NCBI GenBank assembly: GCA_020630065.1
Contig: JAHDCC010000025.1
Span: 9,000 to 46,007, forward strand
Length of the DNA stretch: 37,008 bases
DNA from: Acidimicrobiales bacterium
Lineage (GTDB): Bacteria; Actinomycetota; Acidimicrobiia; Acidimicrobiales; SZUA-35
Direction of reading: 5' to 3'
In this document: positions 15,947 to 23,049 of the stretch, one piece after another
Layout of the letters: every line of letters starts with the position of its first letter
How positions within the stretch are numbered: position 1 is the stretch's first letter
Notes under the pieces: generated by a model
Databases searched by the model: none
What the model was told of the DNA's origin: nothing
Seen by the model: the letters and a program-made list of their open reading frames with translations, nothing else
Position numbers and translations under genes: made by a program

Positions 15947-16822
15947 ATGACTGCCTCCGCCGAAATTGAGGAGTTGCGAGATCTTCTCGACGTCGTTGAG
16001 AGGAGAAAGCTCGACTTGCTCGAGCTACGCATTCGCGAACTCGAACAAGAAGTTGAACAACTAACCAAAGATAAAGGGTTCCGAACAGAATTTGTGGCCG
16101 ACATATTGCCATCAGCGATAAGTCAACGTGGTGAAGCAGACCGTTTCTTCACCACGTCGGTTCAGCCCCACGTCGTGGAGTCGATCAGCTTGTCGTCGAG
16201 AAACCAACCCGACGATATGGCCGCCGCCCTCTACCCAGTGTTGGGGCCAGCCATCAGAAAGATGGTGGCCAGCTATTTCACTCTCGATCGATCCAAAGCA
16301 ACCTTTACACCCGAGCAGGTATTTCTGATCGAACCTGACTCGGGGCTAGTTGTCCGACATATTTCCGCTGGACCCTCTGATGGGTCTGCGGATGAGACCG
16401 GCGAGGCCGACGTCATATCTGGGATGCTCGAAGCGATACGTTCGTTCGTGCAAGATTCGTTCGAGGCCGACAGCCACGACGGCATGCGCGAACTATCTGT
16501 TGGCGATATCACGGTGATGGTCGAATGGGGACCAGCCGCAATTCTCGCTTGTGTCGTTCGAGGCATCGGCACAGAAGAGTACCGAACGGTCATACAAGAC
16601 ACCCTACAAACCGTGCATCGCGAGTTCGGTAAAGAACTAGCGGCCTACGAAGGCGACCCGGAGTCGATGGCTCCGGTCGAGCCAGCGTTGATGTCCCTGC
16701 TTCAGTACGAATCCGACCCAAAGAAGTCGAAACCAGCTGATTCCTCAAACCTAAACGCCGTGTGGGGTACAATCGCTTTGGTCGCTTTTGTCTGTTTTGT
16801 ACTCTTCCTGATCGGTATGTAG
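15947..16822 (+). CDS. Tail-anchored coiled-coil protein with a roadblock-like region
   Basis: The 291-residue protein begins with a coiled coil (about 4-43) and has a conserved-looking helical part with ILPSAI (53-58) and LYPVLGPAIRKMV (95-107). It ends in one membrane helix (271-290), so most of it faces the cytoplasm. Residues 124-232 (VFLIEPDSGLVVRHIS, then DVISGMLEAI, LSVGDITVMVEWGPAAILACVVRG) look to me like a Roadblock/LC7-type fold, the fold of MglB-like GTPase regulators. Similar sequences occur in cyanobacterial OmpA-family proteins. It sits 2 nt after the coiled-coil gene and 4 nt before a Rab-like GTPase gene, which supports a GTPase-control role. The fold call is inference. Confidence 0.7.
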   Translation: MTASAEIEELRDLLDVVERRKLDLLELRIRELEQEVEQLTKDKGFRTEFVADILPSAISQRGEADRFFTTSVQPHVVESISLSSRNQPDDMAAALYPVLGPAIRKMVASYFTLDRSKATFTPEQVFLIEPDSGLVVRHISAGPSDGSADETGEADVISGMLEAIRSFVQDSFEADSHDGMRELSVGDITVMVEWGPAAILACVVRGIGTEEYRTVIQDTLQTVHREFGKELAAYEGDPESMAPVEPALMSLLQYESDPKKSKPADSSNLNAVWGTIALVAFVCFVLFLIGM

Positions 16823-16826
16823 CCGT

Positions 16827-17318
16827 ATGCTCAACAAGAAAATTTGCCTTCTCGGGCGCTCTAGTGTCGGCAAGACAAGTCTTGTGCAACGGTTCATCTC
16901 GAATACGTTCTCTGAGGAATATCTCAGCACAATCGGGGTCAGGATCGAACGTAAGCGTGTAGCCGTGAACGATACCGACGTGAACCTTCTCGTTTGGGAT
17001 ATTCATGGCGAGGGTGATTCGTTGGTAGTGACCCCACAGTTTCTTCAAGGCGCAGCCGCCTATCTATTGGTTGTCGACTGCACCCGCCCCGAAACTGCCG
17101 ACGCGGTTCACGACTTCGAAGAAAGACTGACCCAGGTCTCTCCCGCTCCAACGATCGTAGCGATCAACAAGACCGACCTTCAAGAAGGCACCGAGTTAGA
17201 CGACCGCCTAACGAACTTTCCATCGTTTGTTTCAGGTGTTGTTTCAACGAGCGCTAAAGATGGAAGCGGCGTCGAGGAAGCATTTTCGAGGGTTGCCGAG
17301 TTGGTTCTACCCAACTAA
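16827..17318 (+). CDS. Rab/Ras-like small GTPase
   Basis: The 163-residue protein is a single G domain with G1 GRSSVGKTS (10-18), a switch-I region with STIGVRIERK (T35), G3 WDIHGEGD (D58, G61), G4 NKTD (114-117) and G5 TSAKDG (141-146). It has no C-terminal lipidation cysteine; the tail ends VLPN. The residue matching the catalytic Gln of Ras/Rab (after DxxG) is Glu62, so hydrolysis may depend on a partner protein. It is the third gene of the cassette, 4 nt behind the roadblock-like membrane protein, and runs convergently into a histidine kinase gene 22 nt away. Confidence 0.85.
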   Translation: MLNKKICLLGRSSVGKTSLVQRFISNTFSEEYLSTIGVRIERKRVAVNDTDVNLLVWDIHGEGDSLVVTPQFLQGAAAYLLVVDCTRPETADAVHDFEERLTQVSPAPTIVAINKTDLQEGTELDDRLTNFPSFVSGVVSTSAKDGSGVEEAFSRVAELVLPN

Positions 17319-17340
17319 ACAGCCAGCTCCAACCGAGCGT

Positions 17341-18564
17341 TTACGGCTGAGGAAGTTTGACCGTGAACTGGGCGCCTTCACCGAGTTCTGAGTCGACCAA
17401 CAGTTCGGCACCCAATCGCTCAAGCAGTTTAGTACACAGCGACAACCCAAGGCCGAGACCTTCAGCCGATTCGTCTAACCGGTCGAACGGACCAAAGATG
17501 CGGTCATGATGCTGCTCGTCGATACCGATTCCGTTGTCACTAATCGAAAGCAAGACTCCGGAATCGTATCGTTCAGACGATATCTGGATACGCAACCGAC
17601 GGTCAGGTGAACGGAACCGTATTGCGTTTGCTATCAGGTTACTTAGGACAATCGACATGAATTGGCCGTTTGAGCAGACTGTTGGCATCAAACCAAAGTC
17701 CACTGAAGCACCCACCTCGGCGATGTCACTGCGATGCCGGTATAACGTGTCGGCAACGAGCTCTGCCATATCGATCATCTCCATCAACGGAGATTTGTTG
17801 TCAGAACGAGCGACAACAAGCAAGTGATCGAGCTGGGTCGCGAGGTACGAAGTTTGGTCGTAGATTCGTTGAACAAACGTCGACATTTCAGCCACGGTTG
17901 CCGCCGGTAGTGACACCATCTTGCCGGTAGGTGTAGAAACCGTTTCTCCGCCATTCTTGACTTGGTTCAGCCGAAATGCCAAATATTCAGCATCGAACAT
18001 CACCGAACGCAGAGGTGTCCTGAACTCGTGGGCGGCGTAGGATGCCATCCGATCAAGCTCACTATTTGCGGTCTTCAGGTCGGTAACTCGACGCTGCCAC
18101 TTGGTTTCCCGGTCTCGAAGAGCGACACTTGTAGCGTGGGTGAACCTTCTTTGTGTATCGGCGTCGAAGGAGGTTTCGATCTGCTCTATATAGTGTTGAC
18201 AAGCCAGCAGGTGGTCCTCAGACGGGGTCTCTTCCATACCGACCGAGACGAAGATCGCTAACCGATCTCCGTTGGCGTCTACCAAGTCCGAAACTATGGC
18301 ATGTCGGGCTTCGAATCCAGCCAGTTGGGAGAAAACAGGAGGAACTTCACCGCCGGTCAGGACCGTGCAATACCCAAAGGTAGTCGCAGCTACTACCGAC
18401 AGAAGTTCCGTCAATAGCGGAGAAGAAACGCCGTCGGATAAGAAGCCGGTAACGGCCAAAATCGACGGTCTATTCGTGTCGCAATCTACCAGCAACGACA
18501 TCGTTGATAGATCATCAGTCGGCGGATTCGGATTCGATGAGAGCGCGCTGGCTGACCTAGACAC
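17341..18564 (-). CDS. Soluble histidine kinase
   Basis: The 407-residue kinase has an N-terminal sensor-like region (about 20-130) without membrane helices, then a coiled linker. The HisKA box is AAHEFRTPLRSVMFDAEYL with the phosphorylated H179. The ATPase domain has N-box SNLIANAIRFR, G1 SDNGIGID, F-box FGPFDRLDESAEG and G2 LGLGLSLC. The layout resembles cytosolic phytochrome-like kinases, but no chromophore Cys motif was identified. The start is GTG with only an AAGG touching it; an internal ATG at 18501 is possible. No response regulator gene is adjacent. The convergent GTPase cassette suggests, but does not show, a functional link. Confidence 0.88.
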   Translation of the reverse strand: MSRSASALSSNPNPPTDDLSTMSLLVDCDTNRPSILAVTGFLSDGVSSPLLTELLSVVAATTFGYCTVLTGGEVPPVFSQLAGFEARHAIVSDLVDANGDRLAIFVSVGMEETPSEDHLLACQHYIEQIETSFDADTQRRFTHATSVALRDRETKWQRRVTDLKTANSELDRMASYAAHEFRTPLRSVMFDAEYLAFRLNQVKNGGETVSTPTGKMVSLPAATVAEMSTFVQRIYDQTSYLATQLDHLLVVARSDNKSPLMEMIDMAELVADTLYRHRSDIAEVGASVDFGLMPTVCSNGQFMSIVLSNLIANAIRFRSPDRRLRIQISSERYDSGVLLSISDNGIGIDEQHHDRIFGPFDRLDESAEGLGLGLSLCTKLLERLGAELLVDSELGEGAQFTVKLPQP

Positions 18565-18663
18565 ACCTTAACAATCGGCAATAAACCCCCTGTTCTAAAG
18601 GGCAGTGAACGTAAAGCCTGTTCGCTAGTTATCGACTCGCTTGACCTCAGCCAGATTATTCCC

Positions 18664-18692
18664 TCGACACCATCTGCACATTGCAGTAAAAT
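18664..18692 (+). promoter_or_regulatory. Near-consensus promoter of the structured leader
   Basis: TCGACA (18664-18669) and TAAAAT (18687-18692) each match the housekeeping consensus at five of six positions, with a 17-bp spacer. Transcription would start near 18699, about 197 nt before the GTG of the next gene. Confidence 0.6.
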
Positions 18693-18698
18693 ACGGTC

Positions 18699-18895
18699 TA
18701 GTCAGATCAAATATAGACGCTAAATGATGTAAGGTTCCTCCCCCCGAACCTAGGAAACCTGCAGGTTATAGAGACGAATAAGCCCGCGACTACTAGCGGG
18801 CGACAGTTGGAGTACCGTAGAACTAATTGAATACGCCGGGTTGCTGCGGCAACAGACAACCCGGCTTCGTCTAAACCCCTTGGAGGTGATTCGAC
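18699..18895 (+). ncRNA. Structured 5' leader, riboswitch-like candidate
   Basis: The leader can form hairpin AGGTTC/GAACCT (18732-18751) with a CTCCCCCC loop, and the self-complementary AACCTGCAGGTT (18756-18767). A closing stem GACGAA/TTCGTC (from 18773 and ending at 18871) encloses GCCCGC/GCGGGC, a weaker AGTT/AACT arm and an 8-bp CCGGGTTG/CAACCCGG hairpin. That makes a multi-branched fold next to an ideal Shine-Dalgarno (GGAGGTGA, 18882-18889). The first loop, with its flanking C, contains CCTCC, able to pair with GGAGG of that site, and two AGGTT and two AACCT segments allow alternative pairing. It matches no riboswitch class I can name. Fold and function are predictions by eye. Confidence 0.5.
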
Positions 18896-19207
18896 GTGAC
18901 CGTCATACTACATGATGTTGTCCTGTCCAGTCGAAATATCGCGGCAGTTGCAGCGGAAATATCAACAAACAACCCAGCCTCCCAAACGGACAGCACGTTC
19001 GGGGTGCTGGCAATCGTGCTCGCAGCGTTTGGCTTCTCACTGTTCCTCACTTCACGGATCCGAAAAAGAGGGACGCGACCTAGGGTTCAGACAAACCAAG
19101 ACCAAAATGTTGACACCTACTTTGATCGGATACGAAACGGCCAGGACACTAACGGTCCGTTCGGAATTCACCCAGACGCATATCTGGATGATTCGAACCC
19201 CAGGTAG
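18896..19207 (+). CDS. Small single-span membrane protein behind the structured leader
   Basis: The 103-residue product has a short N-terminal part, one membrane helix at about 35-54 (FGVLAIVLAAFGFSLFLTS) followed by the positive stretch RIRKRGTRPR, and a polar tail with FGIHPDAYLDDSNPR. By the positive-inside rule the tail is cytoplasmic. The GTG start is fixed by GGAGGTGA six nt upstream, the best ribosome binding site in the window. No family recognised. It is the gene directly controlled by the 18699-18895 leader, so its function would identify any ligand or signal. Confidence 0.65.
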   Translation: MTVILHDVVLSSRNIAAVAAEISTNNPASQTDSTFGVLAIVLAAFGFSLFLTSRIRKRGTRPRVQTNQDQNVDTYFDRIRNGQDTNGPFGIHPDAYLDDSNPR

Positions 19208-19251
19208 CTGCTGCCCCATCTAACGCCAATTTGCGGTACTAGTATTTCTCC

Positions 19252-20007
19252 ATGGATCGGGTAGAACTTGACGCAGATGCCATCATCTCAACCGCCGAAG
19301 AACTAGAACGCCGTATCGTAAACCGGTTCCCCAAGGCAGGTTTGGCTGCTCAGGCCGGGTTCTTAGTTCAGCTTGCGAAACGGGCTCAAGTAAGGTCAAT
19401 CGAGATAGCGAAACCGATTTGGTGGATACGTGCCCTTTATATAACGCTTTTCTGTCTCGTCATTTTTGGGATGATTGCTATCCCCATCGCGTTCGATATT
19501 GGATCTTCTCAAGAGCGGGACTTTGGCGACTGGATCGAACTTTTAGAAGCCGGAATCAACGAGTTAGTGTTACTTGGAGCCGGAATTCTCTTTCTGGTCT
19601 CAACCGAAGGTCGGGTAAAGCGAAATCGAACCTTGAAAGAGTTGCATCAGATCCGTTCGTTTGCACACGTAATCGACATGCATCAACTCAACAAAGACCC
19701 CCAAAAAATGCTGGGGCTAAGTGATTCTGACTCTCTTATCGGTGAGCAACAAATGACCGCCAAAAATTTGGGCCGCTATTTGGATTACTGCTCAGAACTA
19801 TTAGCCATTTCCAGCAAGGTCGGGGCGCTCTATGCCCAAAATTTTGATGATGCGACCACGCTTGAAACGGTGACCGAAATCGAGACCCTCACGTCTGGTC
19901 TTTCCCAAAAAATTTGGCAGAAACTGACCGTTCTAATCGAAATAGTTCCAGAATCTGTCCAAGCCGACGCACGAATTCAAATTACTCAAAAAACTCCGAA
20001 GCCGTAG
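19252..20007 (+). CDS. Two-span membrane protein of a conserved hypothetical family
   Basis: The 251-residue protein has a soluble N-terminus (1-58), two membrane helices (about 62-84 and 98-117) and a cytoplasmic C-terminal domain with LKELHQIRSFAHVIDMHQLNKDPQ and LGRYLDYCSELLAISSKVGALYAQ. I recall this combination (RxxAHxIDMHQLxKDP, RYLDYCSEML) from uncharacterised proteins in many bacteria; no function is known to me. A TAGTAT hexamer (19240-19245) ends 7 nt before the ATG and there is no ribosome binding site, so the gene may also be transcribed separately without a leader. It follows the small membrane protein gene by 44 nt. Confidence 0.75.
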   Translation: MDRVELDADAIISTAEELERRIVNRFPKAGLAAQAGFLVQLAKRAQVRSIEIAKPIWWIRALYITLFCLVIFGMIAIPIAFDIGSSQERDFGDWIELLEAGINELVLLGAGILFLVSTEGRVKRNRTLKELHQIRSFAHVIDMHQLNKDPQKMLGLSDSDSLIGEQQMTAKNLGRYLDYCSELLAISSKVGALYAQNFDDATTLETVTEIETLTSGLSQKIWQKLTVLIEIVPESVQADARIQITQKTPKP

Positions 20008-20063
20008 ACTCCACGCCGAGGCGTGCCCCCATGGTCTTGTTTGACATCTAGAATGAGCGCTAG

Positions 20064-20513
20064 ATGACTGACCACATGCGGAAGAGACCGGTCGATATTT
20101 CTAGAGATGATGCTCGTGAGGTGGCGACCGTTGCCCTGCTCTTAGCTGCCGGGTTCCGGATAGGCGCGGGTTTCTTTAAGGCAATCCAGGAAGCCTCGGG
20201 TGTACATACCTGGCAAAGCGTTCTCGGACAACTTCTGGTGCCGGTCGGCTCGTCGTTGGGTTTGATGGCTATCGCGGCGGTATTGCTGGTTGTGTTGTCG
20301 CCGAATGGGAGCATAACGCCGCAGCTGCATCGGGCGACCAGACTTGTTGCACTGATAGTTATGGTCCTCGGCGCAGGTTCGACGGTTTATTCGTTAACGA
20401 ACCAAGCCACATTGTTGACGGGGCTGTGGATTTCGTTGATGAACGGTATGTCAGCTACCACTTTAGGCGGCGGCGGTTGGTGGATCATGCGTCATTTTAA
20501 TAGCGAGCGCTAA
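20064..20513 (+). CDS. Four-span integral membrane protein, unknown function
   Basis: The 149-residue protein has four hydrophobic segments at about 20-42, 58-80, 90-110 and 116-140. A short cytoplasmic N-terminus (MTDHMRKRPVDISRDD) precedes them and a basic end follows. It contains small-residue-rich helices (GGGGWW near the end) but no recognisable catalytic or transport motif. TAGAAT (20049-20054) stands 9 nt before the ATG and no Shine-Dalgarno is seen, suggesting a very short leader. It lies 56 nt after the two-span protein and ends 2 nt before the convergent DUF503 gene. Confidence 0.65.
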   Translation: MTDHMRKRPVDISRDDAREVATVALLLAAGFRIGAGFFKAIQEASGVHTWQSVLGQLLVPVGSSLGLMAIAAVLLVVLSPNGSITPQLHRATRLVALIVMVLGAGSTVYSLTNQATLLTGLWISLMNGMSATTLGGGGWWIMRHFNSER

Positions 20514-20515
20514 TC

Positions 20516-20809
20516 TTACGAAGCGTTGTCCCACCAGCTGCGATCAATGGTGATCACTTCAAGTTCAGGTTTTGACCACACTAACCTATCAACTGCGTCA
20601 GCTACCGATTCGACATGCCCGACGTCGCCCCCAACGACTGTTGCCCCAATTGTGGAGCGTTGCCAGACGTCGAGGTGATCCACTTCGGCTGCACCGACTC
20701 CGTGCATCTGGTCGAGTTGACGGACTAACGATAAAACAACGGATCGTTTACTTTTCAGCGATTGCGCCGCCGGGATATGAATTTCGATGCTGAGAACCAA
20801 AACATGCAT
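20516..20809 (-). CDS. DUF503 family protein
   Basis: The 97-residue protein fits DUF503: it starts VLVLSIEIHIPAAQSLKSKRSVVLSLVRQL, continues with AAEVDHLDVWQRSTIGATVVGGDVGHVESVADAVDRLV and ends on VITIDRSWW. DUF503 genes are often found near rbfA and infB in other bacteria, which has led to a suggested ribosome link, but the role is unproven and that context is absent here. The protein is small and cytosolic, with a ferredoxin-like beta-alpha-beta pattern. The gene is monocistronic and divergent from the PrsW-like gene. Confidence 0.85.
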   Translation of the reverse strand: MHVLVLSIEIHIPAAQSLKSKRSVVLSLVRQLDQMHGVGAAEVDHLDVWQRSTIGATVVGGDVGHVESVADAVDRLVWSKPELEVITIDRSWWDNAS

Positions 20810-20915
20810 AACGTTGAGCCTAGCCGTTGAGATTCGGCTGCTTCACGCGGCTCGCGTCCACACAATATGGTGTTCGCTGTAGGAAGACGAGTCACAACCA
20901 GCGACAATAAAGCCT

Positions 20916-22064
20916 ATGGTTTCGCCCCAGCCAGTAGACGCTGCGATTCAAGGACCAATCCAACCCGGATGGTATAACGACCCGTGGCACGTCGCCCAAT
21001 GGCGTTGGTACGACGGCCATATGTGGACGTCCTATCAGCACTCTGGAAACCAAACTAAGAAACCATTCTTACCTTCCTGGCTGAGTGTCCCGCTGATTCC
21101 GGCGATGATAATCACATTTCTGGCGGTCATGTACACCGCTGTTACCCAACCGATTGTTATCGCCCTAGGTCTGGTGCCTATGATTTTCGTGCTACCGGCG
21201 ATGGCTTGGCTTGACCGGGTCGAGCCTGAACCGCGGTCGTCACAGATACACGCCATTTTGTGGGGGGCATGTGTCGCCGCTCTCGTCTCTGGGGTTGTCA
21301 ACACAATTGCGGCCTCGGCGATAAGCGATGACTTCGCTGCGGTCGTCTCGGCTCCCCTGATCGAAGAGTTAACTAAAGGTCTCGGCATCTACTGGGCTGT
21401 TCGACGACGTGAAGTCGACGGCGTCATGGACGGCATCGTTTATGCCGGGTGGACGGCACTCGGGTTTGCCGTTGTCGAAGATTTCCTCTATTTCTCTAAC
21501 GCGTTAGCGGCCGGCAACTTGGGCGGCGTGTTTATCCTCCGAGCGCTTCTCACTCCGTTTGCTCACCCTCTGTTCACGATGTGGATTGGGCTTGGCATCG
21601 GATGGGCTGTGTCACGAAACAAGCCGGTGTTTCCTTTTGCGTTGTTGGGGTATGTCCTGGCTGCGGCCAGTCACGCTTTTTGGAACGGCTCGCTCGTGTT
21701 TTCTGCTCAGATGGAAAGTCAGGCAGGACTTCTAGTGGCCGTGATTTGTTTTATCCTACTTTTCTTCTCATCTGTGATCGCAGTTATTATTATTCGGCAA
21801 CGAACAGTCAACGAGTTCGTGGCCGCGATCCCGCTCATAGCGCAACGCTACGGCATGTCACAACAAGAAGTTATGGTGTTTGGGAATTGGCGACAGCTAC
21901 TCCACACTCGTCGTTCTCTCCCCCGCAGTCATCGCAAAAATTTTGACAAAGTCCACCGAGCTTTGGCTCGACTTGGTTGTTTCCATTCCCGACCTGGGTC
22001 CCACGACGCTACCGAGGAACAAATTCTCGTCAACCAGCTCCAGGCAGCCCGACAAGGAAACTAA
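20916..22064 (+). CDS. prsW: DUF2510-PrsW family intramembrane protease
   Basis: The 382-residue protein starts with a DUF2510 module (PGWYNDPWHVAQWRWYDGHMWTSY, about 17-40), common on actinobacterial membrane proteins. A PrsW-type multi-span domain follows. It has the family motifs EELTK (150-154), VVEDFLYF, FAHPLF and SHAFWNGS, whose Glu and His residues form the metal site of this glutamic-type/CPBP-like protease clan. PrsW cleaves membrane anti-sigma factors in Bacillus; no sigma/anti-sigma pair is adjacent here, so the substrate is open. A basic cytoplasmic tail of about 80 residues follows the last helix. The gene is followed after 4 nt by a DUF1353 membrane protein gene, probably in the same operon. 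Confidence 0.88.
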   Translation: MVSPQPVDAAIQGPIQPGWYNDPWHVAQWRWYDGHMWTSYQHSGNQTKKPFLPSWLSVPLIPAMIITFLAVMYTAVTQPIVIALGLVPMIFVLPAMAWLDRVEPEPRSSQIHAILWGACVAALVSGVVNTIAASAISDDFAAVVSAPLIEELTKGLGIYWAVRRREVDGVMDGIVYAGWTALGFAVVEDFLYFSNALAAGNLGGVFILRALLTPFAHPLFTMWIGLGIGWAVSRNKPVFPFALLGYVLAAASHAFWNGSLVFSAQMESQAGLLVAVICFILLFFSSVIAVIIIRQRTVNEFVAAIPLIAQRYGMSQQEVMVFGNWRQLLHTRRSLPRSHRKNFDKVHRALARLGCFHSRPGSHDATEEQILVNQLQAARQGN

Positions 22065-22068
22065 GTTC

Positions 22069-23049
22069 ATGAAAAACGCCGTAAACGCCGACATCGACCT
22101 CACCGAATGTGGCGTGGTTGACGACCCCGACTCTCCAGCCCAACCATTCTTTCAAGACATCGAAAAACCCGCGCACATCGACACCAGTGGGTTCTTTAAT
22201 CCCACCAAACCCGGCGCTGAAATCGAGATAGTGCTCGAACGGTTTGAACGCGACGGCAAAGAAGTTTTCCGTCTACGTGAACCAATCGGCTACTGGGATA
22301 GCCACATTGGCGGAATCGTGGTTCCGCACAACATGGCCCAGTTCGCAACCGATCTCATCTCGGTGCCTCAACTTCTGACGTGGCTGGTTCCTCGAACAGG
22401 CACACCGTTAGCGGCCGCTCTCATTCATGACGGTCTAATTCCCGATCCGCAAGAATCACAGACCTACATCGCCCGTGAACCGATTTCCTGGGTGACCGCC
22501 GACCGGATCTTTCGTGACTCGATGAGAGACTTAGGCGCCACCTTGGTTACCCGATGGCTTCTATGGGCGGCAGTCGCCGCTGCCAGCAAAGTGAGGAAAA
22601 GCACCAACCCACAAACCACTCAGGACGCGGCCGACAGCACAGCTTTGACGCGACGACTTTGGGGGTGGTTCGTTGTGTTGTCCACCGTGATCACGGTGGC
22701 CGTTCTGGGCACCATCGCCACCCTCGAAATCGCTGACTGCATAACGATCGTTCCCGGAATGGCTGGCCAAACCAAACCAGTCGAGTTGACGGTCGGTTTT
22801 GCCGCCGCTATCGCCACACCCTCATTGCTGTCTGTGCTGTGGGGCTCTCAGTGGCGGGCCGGAATTATCGCCGGTGTCGCAATGTCTCTTCTTCTGCACA
22901 TCATGGCGGCGCTTGTTGTTGTGTTCGGATTGTTCAAAACCGCAGACTACCTCAGCGCTGGCCGTGTCGGTCAGGCCGCACTCTGGTTTGGGGCATCGGC
23001 GTCCATCGTTGGTTCCGTGGCCGCCATCATCGCCGTGTTCTGCAACTAG
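22069..23049 (+). CDS. DUF1353 domain fused to a membrane domain
   Basis: ATG 22069 is preferred because AAGGA lies about 10 nt upstream, just after the prsW stop; the open frame upstream overlaps prsW codons. The first half of the 326-residue protein contains DUF1353 (FRLREPIGYWDSHIGGIVVPHNMAQFATDLISVPQLLTWLVP, then AAALIHDGL). The family appears in phage and bacterial genes and has a conserved Asp/His pattern of unknown function. The C-terminal half has three hydrophobic segments (starting near WGWFVVLSTVITVAVL). I do not know this fusion from other proteins. The C-terminus overlaps the fructosamine kinase gene by 4 bp convergently. Confidence 0.78.
   Translation: MKNAVNADIDLTECGVVDDPDSPAQPFFQDIEKPAHIDTSGFFNPTKPGAEIEIVLERFERDGKEVFRLREPIGYWDSHIGGIVVPHNMAQFATDLISVPQLLTWLVPRTGTPLAAALIHDGLIPDPQESQTYIAREPISWVTADRIFRDSMRDLGATLVTRWLLWAAVAAASKVRKSTNPQTTQDAADSTALTRRLWGWFVVLSTVITVAVLGTIATLEIADCITIVPGMAGQTKPVELTVGFAAAIATPSLLSVLWGSQWRAGIIAGVAMSLLLHIMAALVVVFGLFKTADYLSAGRVGQAALWFGASASIVGSVAAIIAVFCN

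Noticed and set aside
18593-18625. Resemblance of GGGCA...CGTAAAGCC to a c-di-GMP (GEMM) riboswitch
   Set aside because: Only a few bases match. The stems and the tetraloop receptor region of the class cannot be drawn, and the stretch lies upstream of the predicted promoter.
18773-18871. Cloverleaf-like fold that might be a tRNA
   Set aside because: Arm lengths, spacing and the conserved tRNA bases (GTTCRA loop, CCA-adjacent acceptor, D-loop GG) do not fit. It is better explained as part of an mRNA leader.
20012-20025. CACGCC-GA-GGCGTG hairpin after the two-span membrane protein gene
   Set aside because: The loop is too short for the full stem and no T run follows; it is too weak to call a terminator.
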